Shown piece after piece: positions 29,188 through 38,599 of a stretch of DNA of 64,000 nt (positions within the stretch are counted from its first letter, which is position 1; every line of letters starts with the position of its first letter). Origin of the DNA: Bacteroidota bacterium (GTDB lineage Bacteria; Bacteroidota; Bacteroidia; Bacteroidales; P3); NCBI GenBank assembly GCA_023415495.1, contig JAEZKK010000006.1, positions 1 through 64,000 on the forward strand, written 5' to 3'. The position numbers were made by a program, and so were the translations under genes. The notes below the pieces were generated by a model. That model was not told the DNA's origin and did no database searches. It saw only the letters and a list, made by a program, of their open reading frames with translations.

Positions 29188-30450
29188 TTAGTTGCTAATC
29201 AAGTATTGTGCTGTTATTCTTGAGCGTTGCTCAATCAAGACTTCTTTGTTTTCAATTAGTTTGGAGATTTCCTCTTCCTTATAGTGTCTTATTGTGATTA
29301 GTCTAAGACCTTGGTTATATTTTACCCTATACTCTATCCTAAGTTCATCAATAAGCTTGGATAATCCTCCATTTTCATCGAAACAAACCGAAAAGCTTAG
29401 AGCAGAGTTCTGCATTAGGTTGATTTTTATTCCGTTTTTATCGAAAAGAGAGAAGATATGACTGATATTCGATTCAGCTATAAAGGAGAAATCCTTAGGA
29501 GTAATAGAAACAAGCACCTGATTGTCTTTGAAGATATAGCTTGGCACAAGTGGATTTATCTCATCGCATTTGCAAATTATAGTTCCAGGGGCATTATAAT
29601 CCAAAAAGCTTTTTACATATAAGGGTATGTTCTTGTTTTCTAATGGCTTTATGGTTTTTGGATGGATAATAGAGGCTCCGTAATAGGAAAGCTCAATAGC
29701 ACTTCGAAAAGGAATGGATTCAAATTTAATAGTGTTTGCAAATTTCTTTGGATCAGCATTCAAAAGTCCTGGAACGTCCTTCCAAATTGTCATACTCTTG
29801 GCATCAAGACAATGTGCAAGAATAGCAGCTGAGAAGTCCGAGCCTTCACGGCCAAGAGTTGTAGAATGATTATTATAATCCGAGCCAATAAATCCTTGAG
29901 TAATTATAGTATTGTATTGATTAATATATTTAGAAATTTCTTTATTAATCTCATGATTTGTCATCTCCCAATCAATATCTGCATTGCGAAACTTACTATT
30001 AGTATGTATTAATTCTCTTGCGTCTAAGAGTTTGTGAGAAAAGGAAATGGAATCGAAATACAAAGAAATTATCTTGGTGGAAATCAATTCTCCGAAAACA
30101 ACAATTGAATCGTAAAGTTTATTATAGTCAGAGTTTGAATTTTCTTCTAATAGTTTTGGTATAAGATTAAATATCTTGTCCAATTCACTTAGCCCTGCTT
30201 TGTCTTTAATCAATTCATTGCAAATATTAAAGTGAAAGTCTTTAATCAGAGAAAGGATAGAGAAATTAATTTGCTTAGAGGAGTAAAAATCATTAATAAG
30301 ACTTTCTAAGCTATTGGTAGTTTTGCCCATAGCTGAAAAGACTATTACCCTTTTCTTATCTTCTTTTTCAAGGATTTCCACAACGTTTCTTAAGGATTTT
30401 GCATCATTGATAGATGCTCCTCCAAACTTTTCGACAAAGATTTCATTCAT
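29188..30450 (-). CDS. lysC: Aspartate kinase
   Basis: 420 aa monofunctional aspartokinase, which phosphorylates aspartate in the first step to lysine, threonine, methionine and diaminopimelate. The N-terminal VEKFGGASI holds the KFGG ATP-binding motif. TLGREGSDFSAAILA and TIWKDVPGLLNADP are the substrate and kinase core blocks. A C-terminal regulatory ACT region begins about residue 310 (VSITPKDFSFIAESN) and probably gives amino-acid feedback. It is a single-gene unit, divergent from ftsX with a 71-base shared promoter region. Confidence 0.93.
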   Translation of the reverse strand: MNEIFVEKFGGASINDAKSLRNVVEILEKEDKKRVIVFSAMGKTTNSLESLINDFYSSKQINFSILSLIKDFHFNICNELIKDKAGLSELDKIFNLIPKLLEENSNSDYNKLYDSIVVFGELISTKIISLYFDSISFSHKLLDARELIHTNSKFRNADIDWEMTNHEINKEISKYINQYNTIITQGFIGSDYNNHSTTLGREGSDFSAAILAHCLDAKSMTIWKDVPGLLNADPKKFANTIKFESIPFRSAIELSYYGASIIHPKTIKPLENKNIPLYVKSFLDYNAPGTIICKCDEINPLVPSYIFKDNQVLVSITPKDFSFIAESNISHIFSLFDKNGIKINLMQNSALSFSVCFDENGGLSKLIDELRIEYRVKYNQGLRLITIRHYKEEEISKLIENKEVLIEQRSRITAQYLISN

Positions 30451-30468
30451 AGAATTGCAATTAGCTTA

Positions 30469-30476
30469 CAAAACTA
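30469..30476 (-). promoter_or_regulatory. Minus-strand -7 element before lysC
   Basis: On the minus strand this reads TAGTTTTG (TAnnTTTG), 18 bases from the lysC ATG. It is only 13 bases from the ftsX element, so the two promoters overlap. Confidence 0.55.
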
Positions 30477-30489
30477 CAAAAAAACTTTG

Positions 30490-30497
30490 TACCTTTG
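30490..30497 (+). promoter_or_regulatory. -7 element before ftsX
   Basis: TACCTTTG matches TAnnTTTG, 24 bases before the ftsX ATG. Confidence 0.65.
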
Positions 30498-30521
30498 CAG
30501 AGATTATACATTTTTTGAATT

Positions 30522-31403
30522 ATGGCTAAAAGACAAAAAACATTTAACCCTGTAAATCTTTGGAGTGCGAATTTTTCAACCGTATTAAGTATTTCCTTAG
30601 TGCTTTTTATGTTAGGATTTATGTCCCTTTTTGTTTTCCATGCTTTCATGCTTTCAAATAATATCAAGGAAAATGTTTCATTTACTGTTTATTTAATTCC
30701 TAATGCAGAAGAGCAAAAAGCTATGGAGTTAAAGAATGAAATAGGGAAGAAAGCTATTGTTAAGTCGACAGAATATGTATCTCCATACGATGCAGCTCAA
30801 ATGATGAATGAAATAATGGGTGAGGACCACCTAATGGTTTTAGATTCTGTAAATCCATATCCAGCTTCGATAGTAGTAAACCTAAAGGCTCAAGCATTGA
30901 ATATGTCCGATATTAAGGGTTTTATTACAAGTGTTGAAGCAAAGGAAATAGTAGATAATGTGGATTATAGATATGATTTAATCCAAGATATAAATACAAT
31001 GATTTATAATATAACTGGGTTTATATTAGCCTTTATTATCTGTTTATTAGTAATCTCGATAACTTTAATCAACCATACTATTCGTCTAACTATATACTCA
31101 AAACGATTCTTAATACGTTCTATGGAATTAGTAGGAGCAAAGCCTTCAATTATTAGAAAGCCATTTCTTCTAAAAGGCTTTTATTTTGGACTGATAGGAG
31201 GTTTGGTTGCAAACATAATATTAGCTGTAATACTGTATTGGATATTTATTTCATATCCAGAAATAGTTAAGATAGATTATCTTCCAATTTATGGAATAAT
31301 CGCAGGAGGCGTTTGGGTTTTTGGTATTATAATTGCATTTATTTTTACCTTGTTTTCAGTAATAAGGTTTATGCATTTAAGAGCAGAGAAATTATATAAA
31401 TAA
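30522..31403 (+). CDS. ftsX: Cell division protein FtsX
   Basis: 293 aa permease-like protein that works with the ATPase FtsE to activate peptidoglycan hydrolases at the septum. TM1 is at about residues 22-44, followed by an extracytoplasmic domain (about 45-160), then three TMs near 165-190, 225-250 and 262-287, the FtsX layout. FtsE is not next to it in this window, as is common in Bacteroidota. It leads an operon with the DUF3098 gene, uppP and truB. Confidence 0.9.
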   Translation: MAKRQKTFNPVNLWSANFSTVLSISLVLFMLGFMSLFVFHAFMLSNNIKENVSFTVYLIPNAEEQKAMELKNEIGKKAIVKSTEYVSPYDAAQMMNEIMGEDHLMVLDSVNPYPASIVVNLKAQALNMSDIKGFITSVEAKEIVDNVDYRYDLIQDINTMIYNITGFILAFIICLLVISITLINHTIRLTIYSKRFLIRSMELVGAKPSIIRKPFLLKGFYFGLIGGLVANIILAVILYWIFISYPEIVKIDYLPIYGIIAGGVWVFGIIIAFIFTLFSVIRFMHLRAEKLYK

Positions 31404-31426
31404 TAATATATAGATAATAAGATACT

Positions 31427-31711
31427 ATGAAAAAGAGCACAAATTCTAAGGTTATTGTAGAAAACACACCTGCAAAGGGTTTTGCATTTGAGAGAATTAA
31501 TTATATCTGGATGCTTATAGGACTGGCTTTATTAGCATTGGGTTATATACTTTTGATAGGAGGGGGAGCTAAATCTCCAGACGAATTTAATTATAGTTTA
31601 TTCAATGCACAAAGATTAGTCGTAGCACCTATACTTATGGTACTTGGTTTGGGTGTAGAGGTTTATGCAATACTTCTTAAGCCAAAACAAAAAAATAACG
31701 AAGTAAAATAA
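31427..31711 (+). CDS. DUF3098-family membrane protein
   Basis: 94 aa with two TM segments (about residues 30-48 and 65-83). Between them the family pattern GGGAKSPDEFNYSLFNAQRL is clear. DUF3098 proteins are Bacteroidota-specific and found between ftsX and uppP. Their role is unknown, but the conserved place suggests envelope growth or division. It lies 23 bases after ftsX and 22 before uppP. Confidence 0.85.
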   Translation: MKKSTNSKVIVENTPAKGFAFERINYIWMLIGLALLALGYILLIGGGAKSPDEFNYSLFNAQRLVVAPILMVLGLGVEVYAILLKPKQKNNEVK

Positions 31712-31733
31712 AACTTATTTCTAAACCTTACTT

Positions 31734-32528
31734 ATGAATTTAATTGAAGCTATAATCATAGCTATTGTGGAGGGTTTAACCGAATTCCTCCCAGTTTCTT
31801 CTACTGGTCATATGATAATCACCCAAGGAATACTTGGAGTTAAGAGTGATGATTTTGTGAAATTTTTTACAATCTGTATTCAGTTTGGAGCAATACTTTC
31901 TGTACTTGTGCTTTATTGGAAGCGATTTCTCCAATCTATGAGTTTTTACTATAAGCTATTTGTTGCCTTTATTCCAGCAGCAATTATTGGGCTTTTAGCA
32001 GGGGACTTTATCGATTCAATGCTTGAGAGTGTTTGGGTAGTATCGATAATGCTGATTATTGGGGGAGTAATTATGTTATTTGTAGATAAATGGTTTAATA
32101 AGCCAGCCACTGATCAGACAATTACCTATAAAAAGGGTTTCTATATAGGGCTTTTCCAATGTATTGCGATGATTCCAGGGGTTTCACGCTCTATGGCAAC
32201 AATTGTTGGGGGTATGGCTCAAAATCTTTCAAGAAAAACAGCGGCTGAGTTCTCTTTCTTTTTAGCTGTTCCAACTATGTTGGCAGCAACTGGATATAAA
32301 TTCTTGAAATTTATCATGGAAGACGGAGGTGTTGAATTGTTAAAAGAGAATTTAAGTATACTAATTATAGGTAATGTAGTTGCTTTTATTGTTGCAGTAC
32401 TTGCAATTAAATTCTTTATTTCTTTTTTAACCAAATATGGATTTAAGTTCTTTGGTTACTATAGAATTATTGCAGGTTTGATATTGATAATACTGATGTT
32501 AAGTGGATATAATTTAAGTGTTGTTTAA
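31734..32528 (+). CDS. uppP: Undecaprenyl-diphosphatase UppP (BacA)
   Basis: 264 aa inner-membrane enzyme that converts undecaprenyl diphosphate to the monophosphate, recycling the lipid carrier for peptidoglycan and O-antigen. The family motifs are the N-terminal [20 protein letters not shown] and the catalytic [10 protein letters not shown] (about residues 147-156). Seven to eight hydrophobic segments are visible. Its stop overlaps the truB start by one base (TAATG), indicating translational coupling. Confidence 0.95.
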   Translation: MNLIEAIIIAIVEGLTEFLPVSSTGHMIITQGILGVKSDDFVKFFTICIQFGAILSVLVLYWKRFLQSMSFYYKLFVAFIPAAIIGLLAGDFIDSMLESVWVVSIMLIIGGVIMLFVDKWFNKPATDQTITYKKGFYIGLFQCIAMIPGVSRSMATIVGGMAQNLSRKTAAEFSFFLAVPTMLAATGYKFLKFIMEDGGVELLKENLSILIIGNVVAFIVAVLAIKFFISFLTKYGFKFFGYYRIIAGLILIILMLSGYNLSVV

Positions 32529-33199
32529 TGATAGATATAGAGAATGGGAGCATTATCCTTGTAAATAAACCATATACTTGGACCTCATTTCAGGTTGTAA
32601 ATAAGCTTAAATACCATATTAAACATAAATACGGAGTTAAGAAATTCAAGATAGGGCATGCCGGAACCTTAGACCCTTTAGCCACCGGACTTTTAATTAT
32701 ATGTATAGGCAAATTTACCAAGAGGATAGAAGAATTTCAAGCTAAAGAAAAGGAATACACTGGAGTTTTTCGTTTAGGTGCAACAACTCCTTGTTTTGAT
32801 TTGGAAAAACCAATTGACAATGAATATCCCTATCTGCATATTACTAATGAAGATGTTCTAAGAGTTGCTAATAGTTTTACTGGAGAAATAGACCAAACTC
32901 CTCCACTTTTTTCGGCAGTTATGGTTGAAGGGAAAAGGGCTTATGAGTTAGCAAGAAAGAATCAGGAAGTGGAACTTAAAAGCAAAAAGATAATTATCAG
33001 TGAATTTGAAGTAAAAAATATTAATCTCCCTGATGTTGAATTTAGAATAGTTTGCAGTAAAGGAACCTATATTCGCTCAATTGCCAGAGATTTTGGATTG
33101 GCATTAAATTCAGGAGCACATCTTATCGAGTTAGAAAGAACAAGGATAGGTGAATTCAAATTAGAAGACGCTTTAAATGTTAATGAATTTGATAGTTAA
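32528..33199 (+). CDS. truB: tRNA pseudouridine-55 synthase TruB
   Basis: 223 aa enzyme that makes pseudouridine 55 in the T-loop of tRNAs. The catalytic Asp lies in GHAGTLDPLATGLL (about residues 38-51), followed by the family blocks KEYTGVFRLGATT and CSKGTYIRSIARDFG. The protein is shorter than E. coli TruB (314 aa) and lacks most of the C-terminal PUA-like domain, as is normal in Bacteroidota. It is the last gene of the ftsX operon, coupled to uppP. Confidence 0.95.
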   Translation: MIDIENGSIILVNKPYTWTSFQVVNKLKYHIKHKYGVKKFKIGHAGTLDPLATGLLIICIGKFTKRIEEFQAKEKEYTGVFRLGATTPCFDLEKPIDNEYPYLHITNEDVLRVANSFTGEIDQTPPLFSAVMVEGKRAYELARKNQEVELKSKKIIISEFEVKNINLPDVEFRIVCSKGTYIRSIARDFGLALNSGAHLIELERTRIGEFKLEDALNVNEFDS

Positions 33200-33313
33200 T
33201 TTTTATAGGAGTATACAAAACAATAGGAAATCAAACAGATTGTAATATAAAGATTTAATTGATGTGGAATAATAAATACTGTTAAATCGCTTGACTTTTT
33301 TTACTTATGGACT

Positions 33314-33321
33314 TATATTTG
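33314..33321 (+). promoter_or_regulatory. -7 element before queA
   Basis: TATATTTG matches TAnnTTTG, 44 bases before the queA ATG. A TTGAC-like sequence lies about 20 bases upstream. Confidence 0.6.
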
Positions 33322-33365
33322 CAACTTCCACAAAACTGTAATAGAATTAATTTAATATATAATAT

Positions 33366-34421
33366 ATGAAACTCTCTCAATTTAAGTACAATTTACCAAA
33401 AGAACTTATTGCAGAAAAACCACCTCAAATCAGGGATGAATCAAGGTTAATGGTAGTTAATAGAAAAACAAAAACCATTGAACATAGAGTATTTAAAGAT
33501 GTAATTGAGTATTTTGAAGAGAAAGACCTTTTTGTAATGAACGATACAAAGGTTTTCCCTGCAAGATTATATGGAACTAAAGAGAAAACAAATGCAAGGA
33601 TTGAAGTTTTCTTACTTAGGGAAATAAATCCAAAAACACGTCTTTGGGATATATTAGTAGATCCAGCAAGAAAGATTAGAATAGGGAATAAATTATATTT
33701 TGGAGATAATGATGAATTGGTTGCTGAGGTAATTGACAATACAACATCAAGAGGTAGAACGCTTCGCTTCCTTTATGATGGAAGCAATGAAGAATTTCAA
33801 TCCCTTTTGCATAAACTTGGGAATACTCCTATTCCGGATGATTTACTAAGAATTAGACCAATAATTCCAGAAGATAAGGAGAGATACCAAACCATATATG
33901 CTAAAAATGAAGGAGCTGTTGTTGCTCCAACTGCAGGTTTCCATTTTAGTAAACAATTGCTAAAGCGTTTGGAAATTAAAGGTTGTGATTTTACAACTAT
34001 TACCCTTCATTCTGGGCTTGGTAATTTCAGACCTATCGAGGTTGAGGATTTGACCAAACATAAGATGGATTCAGAGGAAATGTATATTTCAGAAGAAAGT
34101 GCAAGAATTATCAATGAGGCTAAACTAAATAAGAGAAAGGTTTGTATCGTTGGTACGACTACTATGAAGGCAATTGAATCAGCTACTACTATTTCTTCAA
34201 AGATAAAACCATACGTTGGTTGGACTAATAAATTTGTATTCCCTCCTTATGAGTTTTCTATTGGTGATGCTATGATTTCCAATTTTCATCCACCTCTTTC
34301 TTCAATGTTAATGATGGTATCTGCATTTGGAGGTTATGATTTAATTATGGAAGCATATAAACAAGCCGTTGCAGAAAAGTATAAATTCTTAACCTATGGA
34401 GACGCCATGCTTATTATCTAA
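33366..34421 (+). CDS. queA: S-adenosylmethionine:tRNA ribosyltransferase-isomerase QueA
   Basis: 351 aa enzyme that adds the cyclopentene ring precursor during queuosine modification of tRNA anticodons. The start [25 protein letters not shown] and the blocks [13 protein letters not shown] and [34 protein letters not shown] are typical. The protein is full length. It is followed by ispD in an overlapping frame, so queA, ispD and the kinase/RapZ-C gene form one operon. Confidence 0.95.
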   Translation: MKLSQFKYNLPKELIAEKPPQIRDESRLMVVNRKTKTIEHRVFKDVIEYFEEKDLFVMNDTKVFPARLYGTKEKTNARIEVFLLREINPKTRLWDILVDPARKIRIGNKLYFGDNDELVAEVIDNTTSRGRTLRFLYDGSNEEFQSLLHKLGNTPIPDDLLRIRPIIPEDKERYQTIYAKNEGAVVAPTAGFHFSKQLLKRLEIKGCDFTTITLHSGLGNFRPIEVEDLTKHKMDSEEMYISEESARIINEAKLNKRKVCIVGTTTMKAIESATTISSKIKPYVGWTNKFVFPPYEFSIGDAMISNFHPPLSSMLMMVSAFGGYDLIMEAYKQAVAEKYKFLTYGDAMLII

Positions 34422-35094
34422 GTCTCGATATATGATAATTGTTGCCTCAGGAAAGGGAACAAGGATGGGGAGCGATATCCCCAAGCAGTTTCTCCCCTTG
34501 GGTGGAAAACCAATTATCATGAGAACGATAGAAAGAATTAAAGAAGCCGATAATAATATTAATATAGTCTTAGTGCTCGCGAAAGAGCACCAAGACTATT
34601 GGCTTTTATTATGTAGTGAATATTCTTTTTCAATAGAGCATAAGATAGTTACTGGAGGAGAACAGAGATTCAATTCTGTTCAAAATGGATTAAATTCAAT
34701 AGAAGAAGATTCTATAATTGGTATTCATGATGGAGTAAGACCTTTAGTAGATATTGATGTAGTTAATAATTGTTTTACTCATGCACAAATATTTTCAAAT
34801 GCAGTTCCAGTAATTAAGCCAGTAGAATCTCTAAGATTAGTGAAAGGAGGTAAAAATTCCTATTTCGATAGAGACTCAATTGTTTTAATCCAAACTCCAC
34901 AATGTTTTGAATCCAAACTAATCAAAAAAGCATATTCTCAACCTTATAATAAAAGTTTTACAGACGATGCATCGGTTGTAGAATCAATAGGAGTAGAAAT
35001 AAACTTGATTGAGGGGAATTACGAAAATATAAAAATTACAAATCATTCTGATTTAATAATAGCAGAAACTTTATTCAATGATTCAAGATATTAA
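34396..35094 (+). CDS. ispD: 2-C-methyl-D-erythritol 4-phosphate cytidylyltransferase
   Basis: 232 aa from the upstream ATG (220 from the ATG at 34432). It makes CDP-methylerythritol in the MEP isoprenoid pathway. The N-terminal nucleotide-binding signature [20 protein letters not shown] and the blocks [16 protein letters not shown] and [10 protein letters not shown] are clear. The start at 34396 overlaps queA by 26 bases and keeps the SRY residues before IIVAS, as other IspD proteins have an aromatic residue there. The start at 34432 avoids the overlap, and the choice is uncertain. It overlaps the next gene by 17 bases. Confidence 0.9.
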   Translation: METPCLLSKSRYMIIVASGKGTRMGSDIPKQFLPLGGKPIIMRTIERIKEADNNINIVLVLAKEHQDYWLLLCSEYSFSIEHKIVTGGEQRFNSVQNGLNSIEEDSIIGIHDGVRPLVDIDVVNNCFTHAQIFSNAVPVIKPVESLRLVKGGKNSYFDRDSIVLIQTPQCFESKLIKKAYSQPYNKSFTDDASVVESIGVEINLIEGNYENIKITNHSDLIIAETLFNDSRY

Positions 35095-36487
35095 AAACCT
35101 GTTTCTTAAAACCTTTAATCAGGATATAGAAGATATAGAAGAAATTTCAGCTCATGGTTCTTCGAGAAAGTATTTTAGATGTATAAGTAAAGACTATGTT
35201 GTTATGGCCGCTTATAATGATAATCTTCAAGAAAATTCTGCATTTATTCATTATTCCCAGCAACTTTCACTAAACCAAATTAAGGTTCCAAAAGTTTATT
35301 CTGAGGACTTAGATAATAATATTTATTTAATTGAGGATTTAGGTAATACAACTCTTTACGATAAAATTTGTGAATTTCATAATGGGAAGATTGACCAAGA
35401 GGAGATAAGAAATTATTATAAACAAGCAATTAGCGACCTAATAAGAATTCAAATAATTGCAGGAAAGGATTTCGATTATACAAATGCTTTTCCTATTAAG
35501 GAATTTAATTCAAAGGCAATTAATTGGGACTTGAATTACTTTAAATACTATTTTCTTCGTCTTTCAAATACACCTTTTAATGAGAGGGAATTAGAAGAGG
35601 ATTTTGAAACCTTTGTAAGTTATGTCCTTAATACCGATAATAATTATTTTCTTTTTAGAGATTTTCAATCCAGAAATATAATGGTTAGGGATTCTCAACT
35701 CTATTATATAGATTATCAAGGAGGGAGAAAAGGGTTTTTGCAATACGACTTAGCCTCCTTGCTCTTTGATGCAAAAGCAAGATTAAGCCCAGATATTAGA
35801 GAAGAATTATTAGAATACTATATTGAGGAATTAAAGAAATATAAGGAAGTCGATATAAACGATTTTATAAATAGATTTTATGCAAGTGTTTACTTGAGAA
35901 TATTTCAGGCACTTGGAGCTTATGGTTATAGAGGATATTTTGAAAGGAAAACTCATTTCCTTGAAAGTATTCCTTATGCACTTTCAAATCTTTCATACCT
36001 TCAAAAGAATAATAAGATGCCAATTTCACTTCCTTATTTAAATAATATAATTAATAGTATGATTGAATCAGATAAGCTAAAAGAAATTCATAAAACAAAT
36101 CTAACTATAGATATTAAAAGCTTTTCATTTAAAAAAGGATATCCTTATGATGCTTCTGGTAATGGGGGTGGATATATTTTTGATTGTAGAGCGATAAATA
36201 ATCCAGGGAGATATGAGGAGTATAAAAGTCTAAATGGAAAAGATAGAGAAGTTATAGAATTTCTGGAAAAACAACCAGAGACAAATGAATTCTTTGAAAA
36301 TACTCTTTCATTAGTAAACCAAAATATTAATGTTTATTTGAAAAGAGGTTTTACTAATCTATCTGTTTATTATGGATGTACTGGAGGTCAACATAGGAGT
36401 GTTTTCTTTGCAGAAAAGCTATTTAAAACACTCTGTGAAAGACAAGATATTGATGTGGTAATAAGTCATTTAGAGCAGAAAAAATAA
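35078..36487 (+). CDS. APH-family phosphotransferase fused to a RapZ C-terminal domain
   Basis: 469 aa with two domains. The first (about 1-330) is an aminoglycoside-phosphotransferase-like kinase. It keeps the Brenner-type catalytic block FRDFQSRNIMVRD and the metal-binding IDYQGG, and IYLIEDLGNTTLYD in the N-lobe. The second (about 350-469) is a RapZ C-terminal domain with GYPYDASGNGGGYIFDCRAI and YYGCTGGQHRSVFFAEKL. RapZ in E. coli binds glucosamine-6-phosphate and controls GlmS. An APH kinase plus a RapZ sensor suggests an amino-sugar or cell-wall sugar kinase, which is inference. It overlaps ispD by 17 bases. Confidence 0.88.
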   Translation: MIQDIKNLFLKTFNQDIEDIEEISAHGSSRKYFRCISKDYVVMAAYNDNLQENSAFIHYSQQLSLNQIKVPKVYSEDLDNNIYLIEDLGNTTLYDKICEFHNGKIDQEEIRNYYKQAISDLIRIQIIAGKDFDYTNAFPIKEFNSKAINWDLNYFKYYFLRLSNTPFNERELEEDFETFVSYVLNTDNNYFLFRDFQSRNIMVRDSQLYYIDYQGGRKGFLQYDLASLLFDAKARLSPDIREELLEYYIEELKKYKEVDINDFINRFYASVYLRIFQALGAYGYRGYFERKTHFLESIPYALSNLSYLQKNNKMPISLPYLNNIINSMIESDKLKEIHKTNLTIDIKSFSFKKGYPYDASGNGGGYIFDCRAINNPGRYEEYKSLNGKDREVIEFLEKQPETNEFFENTLSLVNQNINVYLKRGFTNLSVYYGCTGGQHRSVFFAEKLFKTLCERQDIDVVISHLEQKK

Positions 36488-36527
36488 AATAATAAATCTA
36501 AAATGAGGTCTATTCAATGAAAATCAT

Positions 36528-36535
36528 TAAATTTG
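36528..36535 (+). promoter_or_regulatory. -7 element before the 36.6-41.7 kb operon
   Basis: TAAATTTG matches TAnnTTTG, 41 bases before the next start codon. Confidence 0.6.
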
Positions 36536-36576
36536 CAACCAATAATATAAACTAAAATCAAATTATAAATAACAAT

Positions 36577-37209
36577 ATGAAGCCAAGAAACATTTTTTCA
36601 ATTGTACTAATTGCAGGTATTATTGTATTAGCGTATTTCTTATATAAAGGTATAATGAGACCTTTGAAATTTGAGAGCGAATATAATAAGCGTTCAACAG
36701 CAGTTATAAATAAATTAAAAGACATTAGAACTATTCAGGAAACATTCAAGAGTACGCACGGACGTTATTGTGGAGATATGGACTCATTACTACTTTTCTT
36801 GGAAGAGGGTAAGGTTAATATGGTTTTAAAATTTGGAGTTTTACCTGACTCTTTAACAGAATCTCAAGCTCTCAAAGCAGGTATAATCAAAAGGGATACA
36901 GTGACTGTAAACCCAATGAAAAAGCTTGTTGATGAAAAGAAACTAATTACTCCGATTGAAGATATTCAGAACCTTAAATATATTCCAAACTCTAATAATA
37001 TGGAGTTTGAATTAGAAGCTGCTATTTTAGAAACAAGTGGAATTATGGTTCCTGTTTTTGAAGTGAGAGCTCCACTTAATACTTTTACAAAAGGGATGAA
37101 TGAGCAGGATGTAATTAATAGAAAGGCAGAGATTATTGCAAAATCACGCTATCCAGGTTGGAAGGTGGGAGATATGCAACAGCCAGTAACTGACGGAAAT
37201 TGGGAATAA
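36577..37209 (+). CDS. Conserved membrane-anchored protein, function unknown
   Basis: 210 aa with one N-terminal TM (about 6-24), a short positively charged helix (KRSTAVINKLKDIRTIQETF) and then a soluble extracytoplasmic domain. The layout (N-terminal TM, KLKDIR, then THGRYCGDMDSLLLFLEEG) resembles pseudopilin-like Bacteroidota proteins of unknown role. There is no catalytic motif. It lies 10 bases before the DUF3822 gene and is probably cotranscribed with it, rsmD and the following genes. A structural or envelope role is inference. Confidence 0.7.
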   Translation: MKPRNIFSIVLIAGIIVLAYFLYKGIMRPLKFESEYNKRSTAVINKLKDIRTIQETFKSTHGRYCGDMDSLLLFLEEGKVNMVLKFGVLPDSLTESQALKAGIIKRDTVTVNPMKKLVDEKKLITPIEDIQNLKYIPNSNNMEFELEAAILETSGIMVPVFEVRAPLNTFTKGMNEQDVINRKAEIIAKSRYPGWKVGDMQQPVTDGNWE

Positions 37210-37219
37210 TATAAAAATT

Positions 37220-38056
37220 ATGGATACTTTTAGGTTAATCAATTTAATTAAGTCTGAAGAAAGTATTCTGTCTCAAGAATTAGATTTATCCATTTGCCTA
37301 AGGACAGATGGATTTTTCTTTTCATTAATCGATAAAAACTACCAATTAAAAGCAATTGGAGAATTTGAGACAGATTTATCTCATGGCATGACTCAAATAA
37401 TGACAAATCTTAGAAATAGCTTTGCCTCAATAGGGATAAGACTGTTTAATTTCTCAGATATTAGAGTTATAGTCCCTTCTTCTAAGAATGTATTTGTACC
37501 ATTTAAGTTATATGATTCTACTAAATCGAAAGATTATCTTAGAGACATTGCATATTTGTCTACTTCAGAAACGATTTTAGAGAATATTTCAAACAAACTT
37601 GATGCAGTTTCGATATTTGCAATGCCAATGCATAATTATTCTGCAGTAAAGATACTTATGCCAAAGGCAAAATATTTTTCACAACATCAAATAATTGCTG
37701 AGTATTGCTTTGAAGTATCAAAACTTTCTAACAATACTGTTTTACTAAACAAAAGAGAAAATGCATGCGATTTAGTAGTATTTATAGGCACTCAATTTGT
37801 TTTTAGTAATTGTTTTGATTTTAGTAATGAAAGTGATTTAATTTATCAAATCCTTTTTGCTTTCGAACAATTGGAGATGGATGTAGAGGATATGAATTTC
37901 TTAATTACTGGTCAAGACTTTACAAATGATGAGAAAAAGGTTTTAAGCAGACATATTAAAAATGTTATGTATGCAAATCCTATGGAATTCTTAAAATACG
38001 ACCCTCAAATCTTTAATATCGATTTGCAAAAATACTTTTTAACCCTGGTAAAATAA
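37220..38056 (+). CDS. DUF3822-family protein
   Basis: 278 aa, no signal peptide or TM. It resembles the DUF3822 family, a Bacteroidota protein with an actin/ribonuclease-H-like ATPase fold suspected from its spacing of DG/G blocks (for example LSICLRTDGFFFSLID near the N terminus and LITGQDF near residue 235). In this phylum it is often next to rsmD, as here (3-base gap). Its function is unknown, and the fold assignment is my inference. Confidence 0.65.
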   Translation: MDTFRLINLIKSEESILSQELDLSICLRTDGFFFSLIDKNYQLKAIGEFETDLSHGMTQIMTNLRNSFASIGIRLFNFSDIRVIVPSSKNVFVPFKLYDSTKSKDYLRDIAYLSTSETILENISNKLDAVSIFAMPMHNYSAVKILMPKAKYFSQHQIIAEYCFEVSKLSNNTVLLNKRENACDLVVFIGTQFVFSNCFDFSNESDLIYQILFAFEQLEMDVEDMNFLITGQDFTNDEKKVLSRHIKNVMYANPMEFLKYDPQIFNIDLQKYFLTLVK

Positions 38057-38059
38057 GGA

Positions 38060-38596
38060 ATGAGAATAATATCAGGAGAATTAAGAGGCAGAAGGTTAAA
38101 TCCTCCTGCTAATCTGCCAGTAAGACCAACAACCGATTTAGCAAGAGAAAGCCTTTTTAATATACTTAGAAATAAGGTTGAATTTAGTGAATTAGAAGTT
38201 TTGGATTTGTTTGCAGGTATAGGCTCTATTAGTTTTGAATTTATATCACGTGGAGTTAAGAGCGTAACAAGCTTGGATATTAATCCTAAATGCATTGATT
38301 TTATTAAAGAATCTTCGATTAAGCTTGAAGTAAATAATCTTTATCCAATAAAAAGCGATGCTTTTGTGTTTTTAGGCAAGAGTCAAACTTCCTATGATTT
38401 AGTCTTTGCTGACCCTCCCTACGATTTAAAACAATTTGATATTATCCCTGATTTAATCCTCAAAAGTTTTGTGCGTATAGGAGGTATGCTGATTATGGAA
38501 CATGCAAAGGAACATAAATTCGTAGATAATAAATATTTTATTGAAAAAAGAAACTATGGGAAGGTTAACTTCTCTTTTTTCCAAATACCATTATAA
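38060..38596 (+). CDS. rsmD: 16S rRNA (guanine-966-N2) methyltransferase RsmD
   Basis: 178 aa SAM-dependent methyltransferase. The N-terminal MRIISGELRGRRLNPPANLP is characteristic. SAM binding is in VLDLFAGIGSISFE, and the catalytic motif IV is FADPPYDL (about residues 115-122, an N/D-PPY type). It methylates G966 of 16S rRNA. It sits 3 bases after the DUF3822 gene and 3 bases before the PfkB kinase. Confidence 0.93.
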   Translation: MRIISGELRGRRLNPPANLPVRPTTDLARESLFNILRNKVEFSELEVLDLFAGIGSISFEFISRGVKSVTSLDINPKCIDFIKESSIKLEVNNLYPIKSDAFVFLGKSQTSYDLVFADPPYDLKQFDIIPDLILKSFVRIGGMLIMEHAKEHKFVDNKYFIEKRNYGKVNFSFFQIPL

Positions 38597-38599
38597 GAA

